Shown: positions 7,436-14,704, numbered from the stretch's first letter. The stretch: DNA of 18,927 nucleotides from Candidatus Thorarchaeota archaeon (GCA_030642465.1 DAOWNS010000007.1:1-18927), one strand, 5' to 3'. Notes: generated by a model from the letters alone, not told the origin. A program made the numbers and translations.

Positions 7436-8172
7436 ACAAACATGTCAGAGGTCCGATCGTCAGATTCGATTGACCTGCGCATCTTCTCAAGCCGTTTAAT
7501 CTCTTTGCTCTCTTCTATGAGTTGCTCTACATTAGCCTTCAAACCGTACACTTGGTTCAGCTTCTCCAGCATTGCAGCGGCGGCTCTCGGATCTGGTCTT
7601 CCTCGGATAGCATAGGACAGTAGGCCGATTGCGGGTGCATCGCGCATCTCTAGCTCAGCCAATAGGAGTGCGAGTGGACCAGCTACGAATAGCCCCTCCT
7701 CTAGGAGCGGAACATCCCACTTCTCAATCAATGGTTCATACTTGCTTGTTGGGACGCAACGCATGTTTGCTTCATCTTCCTTGAAGCTTGCATCCAATCC
7801 GCCTAAGAGGATGGTTTCTGAGAACTTGCACTTTGCTAGCCACTCAGCCAGCCTGTCGACAAAATTCCACTGGTCGCTCTGATGTGGCTGAAATCGAGGT
7901 ACGAGGAAGATCAGTTTCTTCTTCGCATAGGAATAGAGCTCGAATGGAAGCACCAACCTCTTGTTTTCCATCGATACGAATAGGGGCATCATATCGCTCT
8001 TGATGAACCCAACTCGTTTTGCTTCCAATGTTCGGGTCAAATGAGCCGTGCTCAAGAAACCTACTTCACCTAGACCATGAAAACCGCAGATGAATGTGGA
8101 ACCAGGCTTGACTTGGAAGCCCTTCTTCAAGATGATGTCAAAACCAGACTGTCTCGTTGTAACAAATGCCAT
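7432..8172 (-). CDS. PAC2-family protein (archaeal proteasome-assembly-chaperone-like)
   Basis: The 246-residue protein has PAC2-fold features: a Gly-rich strand-turn (CGFHGLGEVGF), a central strand with ILLGG, EEGLFVAGPLALLLAELE, and the small-residue segment AIGLLSYAIRGRPDPRAAAAMLEKL. A charged helical tail rich in Glu, Lys and Arg follows. Family members in archaea (COG2047/PbaB-like) have been linked to proteasome assembly or chaperoning; others have no known role. I chose ATG 8172 (GAGG 9 nt upstream). A TTG at 8229 would add 19 residues but lies about where transcription should begin from the TATA-like TTAAAAA at 8250-8257. The 3' end overlaps the Nip7-like gene. Confidence 0.75.
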   Translation of the reverse strand: MAFVTTRQSGFDIILKKGFQVKPGSTFICGFHGLGEVGFLSTAHLTRTLEAKRVGFIKSDMMPLFVSMENKRLVLPFELYSYAKKKLIFLVPRFQPHQSDQWNFVDRLAEWLAKCKFSETILLGGLDASFKEDEANMRCVPTSKYEPLIEKWDVPLLEEGLFVAGPLALLLAELEMRDAPAIGLLSYAIRGRPDPRAAAAMLEKLNQVYGLKANVEQLIEESKEIKRLEKMRRSIESDDRTSDMFV

Positions 8173-8248
8173 TCTCTTATGCCTCTTTGAAGTTGCAAGA
8201 GCTATGATCGCTATTCCTCGCCCTTTCAAATAGCGCTGTCTCTCTTTT

Positions 8249-8258
8249 CCTTTTTAAC
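8249..8258 (-). promoter_or_regulatory. Possible TATA box for the PAC2-family gene
   Basis: On the minus strand the block reads GTTAAAAAGG, about 25 nt upstream of position 8227. This favours a 5' leader of about 55 nt and translation from ATG 8172. Pattern evidence only. Confidence 0.35.
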
Positions 8259-8331
8259 ACTGTGTCATAGCAGGATAGGACACTATCGTCATATGTGCTC
8301 AGATTGATTATCACTTGCAGGTAAACCACAT

Positions 8332-9036
8332 CTACTTGCGCCTTAGGTTGTAGAAACGGACCTTATTGATGTCATAATGGATGACCTTGGCGGTTCGCGC
8401 TTCAATGATTTTTGGAACCATTGCCTTCAGAGCTTCTTCCATTGTGGTTCCTAGCTCGGACTTTGAAACCTTGAGTTTCATGACATCGGTTAAAGATTCA
8501 ATGACATCACTTGGCACGATAATGTCAACATCATCCTTCAAACCAGCAGCCTCAAGCTTCTCCTCAATGAAGCTGCCACCCACAATTACAGAAGCAAAAC
8601 CATCAACGTCAAAATCGACGTCTATCGTTCGGCCCACCTTGACATTATCCTTATCAAGAATGTCCATCTTCTCAAGCTTTGAGAGGCGAATCTCTCCTAC
8701 AGGAATGGCATCCTCATCCAATGTAGTCTTGAGGCCATTCACACTCACATTAAGGTGCACCTTGCCGTCAATTTTCTCAATGAGGGAGGCATTGAAGACC
8801 GCGTCTTTGTCAGGTCGGACCTTTATGGCCTCTAGGAACTCCTCCAGTTTTGGACCTGCGAGGATGAATTGGGATAGTCTGAGCTGTCCATCGAAGGTAA
8901 AGGTCAGATCTCCAATATTCCCAACCTTTTCCCCGGCGGAATCAACAACATCACGATTCTTCAGTTCCTTACAGCACAGGGACTTTGCTATTTCCATGGT
9001 CCCCACTACTTTTGCTCCAAGGGTTATTGCCAACAA
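8332..9036 (-). CDS. Tandem PRC-barrel domain protein
   Basis: Two PRC-barrel-like units are visible in about 234 residues. The first spans roughly 20-75 (CKELKNRDVVDSAGEKVG then IGDLTFTFDG and LSQFILAG). The second spans about 130-200 (EIRLSKLEKMDILDKDNVKV then VDFDVDG and VIVGGSFIEEKL). PRC-barrels are small beta-barrels found in photosynthetic reaction centre subunit H, RimM, archaeal CdvA and the haloarchaeal CdpB division proteins; they mainly mediate protein contacts. A Leu/Lys-rich C-terminus follows (VIHYDINKVRFYNLRRK). I chose TTG 9036 with GGAGG 6 nt upstream; TTG 9033 is equally possible, and an ATG at 9174 gives 46 extra residues that look non-coding. It is divergent from the SWIM pseudo-helicase gene. 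The domain call is confident; function is unknown. Confidence 0.78.
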   Translation of the reverse strand: MLAITLGAKVVGTMEIAKSLCCKELKNRDVVDSAGEKVGNIGDLTFTFDGQLRLSQFILAGPKLEEFLEAIKVRPDKDAVFNASLIEKIDGKVHLNVSVNGLKTTLDEDAIPVGEIRLSKLEKMDILDKDNVKVGRTIDVDFDVDGFASVIVGGSFIEEKLEAAGLKDDVDIIVPSDVIESLTDVMKLKVSKSELGTTMEEALKAMVPKIIEARTAKVIHYDINKVRFYNLRRK

Positions 9037-9208
9037 ATTTTTCCTCCTCACCCAAGTTGAAGGAGAATCGAAGGGAATCCTATCTATGCTCCAAGAAATC
9101 CCCATTATTGGGCATTTTTGGATATTACTAGCACTTTTTGGCAAATAGCAGTTCAAGAGAATACATATCCTCATACGTTACATAAGGTTAACATCGGAGC
9201 AGACTTAG

Positions 9209-11428
9209 TTGAGTACGCTTAGAGAACTTGAAATCGAGCAGGTTTCGCCTCGTCTATTGGAGGTTCTCAGAAGAGAGGGTCTAACCACTTTGACCCCATT
9301 TCAGTCTGCGGCAGTTGATGGAGGGATTCTGAGAGGGGAGAGTCAAATTCTTCAGACCTATGATTACGAAGAGGCCTATCAGATAGCGGAAATATCGCTT
9401 CTGAATCGCGTAGCGTCCGACTTCAAAACGAGGGCGCTTGTGCTCTGCCCAAATCCACATCAAGCCGAGAAGCGATTTCATTCTTTGAGTCACAGATGTA
9501 GACGACTTGGCATCGAAGCTACAGCAATCATTCGGAGGAGGACAGCCACAGGGGACGCCTGGAAGGAGGGGCGCGTAATCGTTGCAACCTTCCAGTCTCT
9601 AGATATCGCTCTGCGCGTACATCCTGATGCATTCGAAGGCATCGAGTGTCTGCTAACCGACCGTCTTGACTTGATTGGCCAGCCAAGGCTTGGTGCAAAA
9701 CTGGAAACTGTATTGGTTACATTGATGGGAATGAATACTGAATTGCAGCATATCGTGGTAAGCCCCCCTGTAGCTGATGTCGAAGATCTCAGTTCCTGGC
9801 TAGGCGCTAGGATTGTAGAGGACACGAAGACTGACATGAAACGCATATTCAGCGTCAAGGCATTCGAGAGCGTCAACGAGTCGCTGGCGGACCTCACTGA
9901 GTTTGTTCAATCTAGGCGTGGACAGGTAGCCATTCTCTGCTCCAACATCCATGCATGCGAAGAGTTGGCGGCTCAGCTTACAGGAATAGGTGATGCAAGC
10001 AAGGAGTCAGCTCTTGACCTTAGGTTAACGCCGGAACATAGGGATGACCTCGGAAACCTCTCTAGGGATATTATGGGGAGGTACGCAGAATGCGAAACAT
10101 CAGTTATGCTGGGCCGAACCATTTCAAGAGGAGTGGCATTCATCCACGAGGGAATTGCGCGAAGCCAGAGGAGAATCATATCCGGTGCGTGGGAAGATGG
10201 ACTCGTGCCAGTGATTGTCATGCCAACGCGCTTTGCAATTGCTAGCGGCCTGAGGGCAACTGTTGTTTTTCTTATTGGAGTCTTCATGCAGGACTTAGTC
10301 GGAGACTTGGCAGATAAAGAAGAATTAACACAACTATCTGAATGGCAGCTCAGTGATGTGCTTAACTCTGTTGGAAAGAGAGGAGTGGACAATGAAGCTT
10401 TTGGAATAGTCGTGGTTGGCACCCAAACTGAAAGGCACAGAATTCTTGCAAGATATTTCGTTGTGGATTCGGAAGGGAACATCAGCCCTAGACTTGGTGA
10501 GGTTGACAGCTCGATGGATAATCCAGAGAATGCTCAAGATCTCGTCCTTCGACAGTTGTGCAGTGACCACACGAGAGAGGAAGATCTCTTCTCGATTCTG
10601 GACCGAACATTCTGGGCGGCAACCAATCGCGTCACTCAGATATCTCGCGATGGTTTAATGCTAGCAGACGATGCTGATGTTGAGGCATTAATTTCCCTGC
10701 GGTCAACGAAATCCACTGCCACGCGTGCGCGCGAGATACCAGATGAGGATGTTAGGTTAGTGAGCATAAACCCTAACAAGATCGAGGGACTCGTGCACAG
10801 TCGGAGTCGCGACTTATGGCACCATGTCGTCGTCAGAGCAGGTGAGGGGGTTTCCTGTACCTGCGAGTCATGGAAGTACCAAGGAATTAGGAAGCATAGG
10901 CTATGTAAACACTTGGTTAGATTTTCAAATTTCGCTCTTCAGAATGACGAAACCAAACCTTACGCCGCTTCGGTAATCCGACAATCGCTAAGAGGATTAG
11001 AGATTCTTGGTGAACTGGAGAGAGAAGGTTTGATGCACCCGGATGGGAAGGGTTTCAGATGCACTAAACTCGGGCAGAGCGTTACTGCTCTGGGTGTTTC
11101 CGTGAGTGATTCTAAGAGAGTGAATAAAGCACTGGGACAAGCGGGGAATAAGCTGACGAATATCCTGATTGATGTTGCAGTGGCCAGAACGGGAATGCGT
11201 AGGAAAGCGATTGCGGGAGTTCTTGATGCGGTGCAGACACGTGACATGGAGAAGGTTGTGAAGTGTGAACAACATGGGCCAGGAATTGTTGAGAATTGTC
11301 TGGAAGAGTTGCACTACATCAACCGTATCCTAGTAGGCATAATGGGAGGAAAAGCCGACAAACAGCTTAGGAGAGAGATTCGCAAAATGGATAAGAATTT
11401 GACTGCCACCCTGGACACCTTCAGTTAG
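9209..11428 (+). CDS. Ski2/Hel308-like pseudo-helicase with SWIM zinc finger
   Basis: This 739-codon protein keeps the overall layout of a Ski2/Hel308 helicase: Q-motif-like LTPFQSAAV (28-36), GRVIVATFQSLD (121-132), GVAFIHEGIARSQRR (308-322, like GVAFHHAGL), ASGLRATVVFL, and a winged-helix-like stretch GLEILGELEREGLMHPDGKG. The catalytic motifs are lost. Where Walker A belongs the text is LQTYDYEEAYQ. The DExH position reads TDRLD followed by LIGQPRLGAKLE, which aligns well with Hel308. Motif VI reads LNSVGKRG instead of QxxGRAGR. A SWIM finger CxCx13CxH is present (Cys550, Cys552, Cys566, His568), a module for nucleic-acid or protein binding. The start is TTG 9209 with GGAG 10 nt upstream. 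It is probably a non-ATPase nucleic-acid-binding protein; partners are unknown. Confidence 0.8.
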   Translation: MSTLRELEIEQVSPRLLEVLRREGLTTLTPFQSAAVDGGILRGESQILQTYDYEEAYQIAEISLLNRVASDFKTRALVLCPNPHQAEKRFHSLSHRCRRLGIEATAIIRRRTATGDAWKEGRVIVATFQSLDIALRVHPDAFEGIECLLTDRLDLIGQPRLGAKLETVLVTLMGMNTELQHIVVSPPVADVEDLSSWLGARIVEDTKTDMKRIFSVKAFESVNESLADLTEFVQSRRGQVAILCSNIHACEELAAQLTGIGDASKESALDLRLTPEHRDDLGNLSRDIMGRYAECETSVMLGRTISRGVAFIHEGIARSQRRIISGAWEDGLVPVIVMPTRFAIASGLRATVVFLIGVFMQDLVGDLADKEELTQLSEWQLSDVLNSVGKRGVDNEAFGIVVVGTQTERHRILARYFVVDSEGNISPRLGEVDSSMDNPENAQDLVLRQLCSDHTREEDLFSILDRTFWAATNRVTQISRDGLMLADDADVEALISLRSTKSTATRAREIPDEDVRLVSINPNKIEGLVHSRSRDLWHHVVVRAGEGVSCTCESWKYQGIRKHRLCKHLVRFSNFALQNDETKPYAASVIRQSLRGLEILGELEREGLMHPDGKGFRCTKLGQSVTALGVSVSDSKRVNKALGQAGNKLTNILIDVAVARTGMRRKAIAGVLDAVQTRDMEKVVKCEQHGPGIVENCLEELHYINRILVGIMGGKADKQLRREIRKMDKNLTATLDTFS

Positions 11429-11467
11429 CGTTGCCCAAAACCCAGACGAACCTGAACACTGCAACGC
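11428..11467 (+). terminator. Inverted repeat after the pseudo-helicase stop codon
   Basis: GCGTTGC (11428-11434) and GCAACGC (11461-11467) are exact 7-bp arms around a 26-nt loop, starting at the last base of the stop codon. It could be a 3' hairpin, but no T-run follows directly, so the terminator label is weak. Confidence 0.25.
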
Positions 11468-11595
11468 GAATCTACACGGGGTGGATACCAATCATAGCAT
11501 TCCTGCATTTTCAGCTACCTTTTTCTAGCTCAGAGCGCCGGTCCGAACCTATGCCCGGGGTCGAATAATGAACCCCAATGCATGGGAACATTATC

Positions 11596-12741
11596 ATGAA
11601 ACTACTTGAACACGAAGCTAAGGATATTTTCCGTGCCTTCAATATGCCCACACCCCCTGGAGGTGTAGCTGAAACGCCTGAAGAGGCGATGAGTATCGCG
11701 GCCAAGGTGGGCAAACCCGTTGTCGTCAAGGCCCAGGTACTCTCGGGAAAAAGAGGGAAGGCAGGCGGTGTGAAGTTCGCAGACACACCGGAGCAGGCCA
11801 AGGAAGTTGCAAAGCATATCCTCGGATTGAAAATCAATGATTTGCCAGTGGAAGCAGTTTTGGTTGAGGAAAAACTTGACATTCAACAGGAAATCTATGC
11901 AGGCATAACCATTGACAGAAATGAGCGAAAATACGTTGTTATCGGCAGTGGAGCAGGTGGGATGTCAATCGAAGAGCTTGCGGAAGAAAGCCCTGAGAAG
12001 ATTGTGAAAATGTATGTAGACCCGAGCATTGGATTTCTGCCTTACAACGCCCGCGAAATGGCCACAAAGATGGGATTCCGAGGAAAGCAGATCAACAAGT
12101 TGGCAAGCTTCTTCCTCAAACTATGGAATGTCGTCGAAGCAAATGACGTGGAGCTGACAGAAATTAACCCCCTCATTCTCACAAAGGATGGCAGGTTCCT
12201 AGCAGCCGATGCGCGTCTGAATGTGGATGATAATGCACTCTTCAGGCACAAGCAAATGATGGAGAGCTTGAAGAGAGACCCAGTAGAGCAGAATGAGAGA
12301 GAGAAGCTGGCAACAGAGAATGACATGGCCTATGTTGAGCTCGACGGCAACATTGCATGCATCTGCAATGGAGCAGGACTCACAATGGCAACCCTCGATG
12401 CTGTATCGCTGTACGGAGGCAATGCTAGCACCTTTCTTGATCTAGGTGGTGGAGCAGATGCAGAGAGAGTGGAAAAGGGGATCGAGGTAGCTCTGATGTA
12501 TCCCAAGGTCAAAGCCATACTCATCAATATAATGGGAGGAATAACACGATGCGACGAGGTGGCGAAAGGTATCCTAGCCGCACGTGATGATGGCGATATA
12601 ACCGTGCCAATGGTTGTACGCATGGTGGGAACGAATGAAGAAGAAGGGCAAGAGATCCTGAATAAAGCAGGGATTCCGTTCCTGAAAACCATGGAGGAAG
12701 CAGCCTCCAAGGTGGTTAATCTTGCAAAGGAGGTAAAATAG
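11596..12741 (+). CDS. sucC: Succinate-CoA ligase (ADP/GDP-forming), beta subunit
   Basis: Beta subunit of the cytosolic enzyme that interconverts succinyl-CoA and succinate with nucleotide phosphorylation. The 381 residues begin with the family opening MKLLEHEAKDIF. An ATP-grasp domain follows (VVKAQVLSGKRGKAGGVKF; ELTEINPLIL for metal/nucleotide binding; AADARLNVDDNALFR) and then the C-terminal flavodoxin-like domain (NGAGLTMATLDAV, FLDLGGGA, INIMGGITRCDEVA). I preferred ATG 11596 to ATG 11578 because homologues begin at this MKLLE. sucD follows after 1 nt, so the two are cotranscribed. The pair could serve a TCA-type cycle or acyl-CoA-driven ATP synthesis; specificity cannot be read off. 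Confidence 0.93.
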   Translation: MKLLEHEAKDIFRAFNMPTPPGGVAETPEEAMSIAAKVGKPVVVKAQVLSGKRGKAGGVKFADTPEQAKEVAKHILGLKINDLPVEAVLVEEKLDIQQEIYAGITIDRNERKYVVIGSGAGGMSIEELAEESPEKIVKMYVDPSIGFLPYNAREMATKMGFRGKQINKLASFFLKLWNVVEANDVELTEINPLILTKDGRFLAADARLNVDDNALFRHKQMMESLKRDPVEQNEREKLATENDMAYVELDGNIACICNGAGLTMATLDAVSLYGGNASTFLDLGGGADAERVEKGIEVALMYPKVKAILINIMGGITRCDEVAKGILAARDDGDITVPMVVRMVGTNEEEGQEILNKAGIPFLKTMEEAASKVVNLAKEVK

Positions 12742-12742
12742 A

Positions 12743-13612
12743 ATGGCGATTTTAGCAGACAAAAATACCAGAGTCATCATTCAGGGAATCACAGGTGGAC
12801 AGGGAACATTTCACTCACAAGCCATGCTTAATTTTGGAACCAAGATTGTTGCAGGGGTGACACCGGGGAAGGGCGGTCAAGAGGTTAATGGAATCCCGGT
12901 CTTTGATACTGTAATGGAAGCAAAGGAAGCACATGATGCTACTGCTGCGGTAATCTTTGTTCCTGCACCGTTCGCAGGAGACGCTGCACTTGAGGCAATA
13001 GCTGCACAGCTGAATCCTGTTGTTGTAATAACTGAGCATGTTCCTGTTCGTGATGAGATTAGAGTAATCCATACCGCCAAAAGACAGGGAATCACCGTGA
13101 TTGGCCCCAACACTCCGGGAGTAATCACTCCGGGAGCAAAGCAGAAGCTTGGTATCATGCCCGGTCACGTCTTTGCTGATGGTCCCGTGGGACTCATGTC
13201 GCGAAGCGGCACACTAACTTACGAGATTGCTGCTGGGATGACATACGCAGGAATCGGAATGACCACTGCAATTGGTCTTGGTGGTGACCCTTGCGTTGGG
13301 CTAACGCCCATAGAGGCAGTCAAACTGTTCGAGAAAGACAATGACACAAAAGCATTGGTTCTTGTGGGAGAGATAGGCGGTGACGCAGAAGAACGTGCAG
13401 CGGCGTACATCAAAGAGAACTATGACCGACCTGTCGTAGGCTTTATCGCAGGAAGAACTGCACCCCCAGGCAAGAGAATGGGACATGCAGGAGCCATCAT
13501 AAGTGGCAGCACCGGAACTGCACAGGCCAAGATCAAGGCGCTGAACGACGCAGGTATTCCAGTGGCAGAGAAACCAAGTGATGTCGCCAGATTGCTCCAA
13601 GAAGTCTTGTGA
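12743..13612 (+). CDS. sucD: Succinate-CoA ligase (ADP/GDP-forming), alpha subunit
   Basis: Alpha subunit, 289 residues. The CoA-binding Rossmann fold is at the N-terminus (VIIQGITGGQGTFHSQAML). The middle has MSRSGTLTYE and the LGGDPCVG region. The catalytic phosphohistidine should be His248 in GKRMGHAGAII, which matches E. coli SucD around His246. One difference: the Cys of E. coli GPNCPG, near the CoA site, is Thr here (GPNTPG, residue 124). ATG 12743 follows the sucC stop by one base, with GGAGGT 8 nt upstream inside sucC. It needs SucC as partner for activity. A T-run (13653-13659) after the gene may end the transcript or serve as part of the eL40 promoter. Confidence 0.95.
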   Translation: MAILADKNTRVIIQGITGGQGTFHSQAMLNFGTKIVAGVTPGKGGQEVNGIPVFDTVMEAKEAHDATAAVIFVPAPFAGDAALEAIAAQLNPVVVITEHVPVRDEIRVIHTAKRQGITVIGPNTPGVITPGAKQKLGIMPGHVFADGPVGLMSRSGTLTYEIAAGMTYAGIGMTTAIGLGGDPCVGLTPIEAVKLFEKDNDTKALVLVGEIGGDAEERAAAYIKENYDRPVVGFIAGRTAPPGKRMGHAGAIISGSTGTAQAKIKALNDAGIPVAEKPSDVARLLQEVL

Positions 13613-13653
13613 GCGGACTCAACATAAGTAACGGGTGGCGTAGAGAGCATAAG

Positions 13654-13661
13654 TTTTTTAA
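13654..13661 (+). promoter_or_regulatory. Possible TATA box for the eL40 gene
   Basis: TTTTTTAA lies about 26 nt upstream of 13683. That places the transcript start at the left arm of the leader hairpin and gives a leader of about 55 nt before the eL40 ATG. The same T-run could act as an oligo-T terminator for sucCD. Confidence 0.4.
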
Positions 13662-13681
13662 CGACACCTAGTGGGGATGCC

Positions 13682-13716
13682 AGAGCAGACTCGCTGAGAA
13701 ACGGACAGTCCGCTCT
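13682..13716 (+). promoter_or_regulatory. Predicted hairpin in the eL40 leader
   Basis: AGAGCAGACT (13682-13691) pairs with AGTCCGCTCT (13707-13716), 9 of 10 positions, with a 15-nt loop. It ends 8 nt before the GAGGT ribosome binding site, so it lies in the untranslated leader and could influence eL40 translation. No known riboswitch class was recognised. Confidence 0.35.
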
Positions 13717-13737
13717 CAAGGATTGAGGTTGTATAAA

Positions 13738-13896
13738 ATGCCAGTAGCAGATATCGAAAAACGCAGACTTGCACAACACTATCTGCTCTACAAATCTGTA
13801 TGCCGTTATTGCGGAGCTACCAACCCGCTGAAGGCGAAGAGGTGTAGGAAATGCAAGACAAAGGACCTCAGGCCGAAGAGGCGGTCTAGAAGGTAG
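13738..13896 (+). CDS. rpl40e: Large-subunit ribosomal protein eL40
   Basis: A 52-residue, very basic protein with a four-cysteine zinc ribbon: Cys22 and Cys25 (VCRYCGATNP), Cys36 and Cys39 (RCRKCKTKDL), ending in KRRSRR. The length and layout match archaeal eL40, which lacks the ubiquitin fusion of eukaryotes. ATG 13738 has GAGGT 8 nt upstream. The tRNA-Val gene begins 28 nt after the stop with no promoter visible between, so cotranscription is likely. Confidence 0.95.
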   Translation: MPVADIEKRRLAQHYLLYKSVCRYCGATNPLKAKRCRKCKTKDLRPKRRSRR

Positions 13897-13924
13897 TTTC
13901 TCCCGGGTGATGAGCCGGCAGTAT

Positions 13925-14001
13925 GGGCCGGTGGTCTAGCTGGCTATGACGTCGCCTTCACACGGCGGAGGTCACGAGTTCGAATCTCGTCCGGCCCACC
14001 A
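13925..14001 (+). tRNA. tRNA-Val (anticodon CAC), no intron
   Basis: The cloverleaf closes throughout: acceptor GGGCCGG (13925-13931) with CCGGCCC (13991-13997), a D-arm, and an anticodon stem CGCC/GGCG around loop TTCACAC giving anticodon CAC. The T-arm is ACGAG-TTCGAAT-CTCGT. Discriminator A (13998) is followed by an encoded CCA (13999-14001). It decodes GUG. It lies directly behind eL40. Confidence 0.95.
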
Positions 14002-14163
14002 TTCTATCTTCTGGAATGCAGTTGAAAGCTGATCTTGTCACATTATGAGAGAAGTTATTATAATTTCAGAGTGTTAACAAAACCTACCTTGGTTCCTGTC
14101 GCAGTAAACCCAAGAGTTGCTTGTCAAGAACGGAATTCCATCTATCAAGAGGCTGTAACACAA
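14002..14163. other. Intergenic stretch between tRNA-Val and the small membrane protein gene
   Basis: This is the 3' side of both the tRNA and the convergent membrane protein gene. It contains only a short open frame lacking a convincing start or composition. I see no RNA gene or repeat in it. Confidence 0.5.
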
Positions 14164-14469
14164 TCAGAGGACCGGCATGATTGGGATGGTAACCCTAAAA
14201 GCTATCATCAACCACACGAAAAGCACTAACGCCAGCAAAACTGCGCAACAGGCAATATAGGAAACCTGACGCTCAAGGCGCTCGTGAGCCTGCAGAGTGC
14301 GCACGAAGCTACGAATGTATACACAATCCCCTCCAACTGTCTTTCCGCTGTCGTCCACTTGGGGAATCCAGAATTTGCACTCCTCACCTATGCAGATGCC
14401 ATTCCGAAAAGGACAATCTAGTTTGTGCTTTAGTGCTTCTGACTCCGAACCGTTTCCAGCTACCGTCAA
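14164..14469 (-). CDS. Small Cys-rich protein with one C-terminal transmembrane helix
   Basis: I do not recognise a named family. The protein has about 101 residues from TTG 14469, or 115 from ATG 14511. The soluble N-terminal part has a cysteine cluster: CPFRNGICIGEECKFW, then another Cys in GGDCVYIRS. This spacing suggests a metal or Fe-S site. A helical linker (SFVRTLQAHERLERQ) follows, then a C-terminal hydrophobic helix (YIACCAVLLALVLFVWLMIAF) with a very short tail, so it is probably tail-anchored. I prefer TTG 14469 because GGGGAG lies 9 nt upstream. The TATA-like box at 14512-14519 would place the transcript start near 14491, downstream of the ATG at 14511. The gene is divergent from eL38. 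Function is unknown. Confidence 0.6.
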   Translation of the reverse strand: MTVAGNGSESEALKHKLDCPFRNGICIGEECKFWIPQVDDSGKTVGGDCVYIRSFVRTLQAHERLERQVSYIACCAVLLALVLFVWLMIAFRVTIPIMPVL

Positions 14470-14511
14470 GAGATACCGCTCCCCAATGCTCGATTGGACT
14501 TGTCCCTCCAT

Positions 14512-14521
14512 CGGTTTAAGC
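14512..14521 (-). promoter_or_regulatory. Possible TATA box for the small membrane protein gene
   Basis: On the minus strand the box reads AGCTTAAACC, about 26 nt upstream of 14491. It directly adjoins the 22-bp palindrome, which would therefore sit just upstream of the BRE/TATA elements. Confidence 0.4.
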
Positions 14522-14523
14522 TT

Positions 14524-14545
14524 TTCTCATGCCCGGGCATGAGAA
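14524..14545. promoter_or_regulatory. Perfect 22-bp palindrome in a divergent promoter region, candidate operator
   Basis: Half-site TTCTCATGCCC (14524-14534) is followed with no spacer by its exact reverse complement (14535-14545). It lies next to the TATA-like box of the minus-strand membrane protein gene. A homodimeric regulator site is the simplest reading; which protein binds is not visible here. Confidence 0.55.
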
Positions 14546-14656
14546 TGGTGTGACATATGATGATTGATTGCAATCGTCCTTGAATGCTCCGTCACTCTTA
14601 TAACGACGTGAATTCTCGAGGCAGGCGGCACGGGGACGGACAATCCCACATCCGGA

Positions 14657-14670
14657 ATGGTTTAAACCAT
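14657..14670 (+). promoter_or_regulatory. TATA box of eL38 inside a 14-bp palindrome
   Basis: ATGGTTTAAACCAT is a perfect palindrome, and TTTAAA (14661-14666) sits about 26 nt upstream of 14690. That gives a leader of about 15 nt before ATG 14705. The symmetric sequence could also fire on the minus strand. Confidence 0.5.
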
Positions 14671-14704
14671 CCGTGAAACCGACAAAACAACAAGAAGTGT
14701 AACA

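Noticed and set aside
8381..9148. Long plus-strand open frame opposite the PRC-barrel gene (255 codons)
   Set aside because: It is Ser/Thr/Phe-rich with no domain, and is the antisense shadow of the PRC-barrel reading frame, which has clear motifs and a ribosome binding site.
9490..10482. Minus-strand frames of 135 and 169 codons inside the pseudo-helicase gene
   Set aside because: Composition typical of antisense shadows; no motif or ribosome binding site.
11551..11575. GGGGT/ACCCC short inverted arms upstream of sucC
   Set aside because: Arms of only 5 bp around a 10-nt loop; too short to distinguish from chance.
12815..13779. Minus-strand frames opposite sucD
   Set aside because: Shadows of a strongly conserved enzyme gene.
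13906..13912. GTGATGA resembling a C box of a C/D guide RNA between eL40 and tRNA-Val
   Set aside because: No D, D' or C' box at suitable distance; the gap is only 28 nt.
14035..14229. Plus-strand 64-codon frame after tRNA-Val
   Set aside because: No ribosome binding site, no recognisable motif, and it overlaps the minus-strand Cys-rich gene.
14557..14563. ATGATGA resembling a C box near the 22-bp palindrome
   Set aside because: No CTGA box follows within guide-RNA distance.
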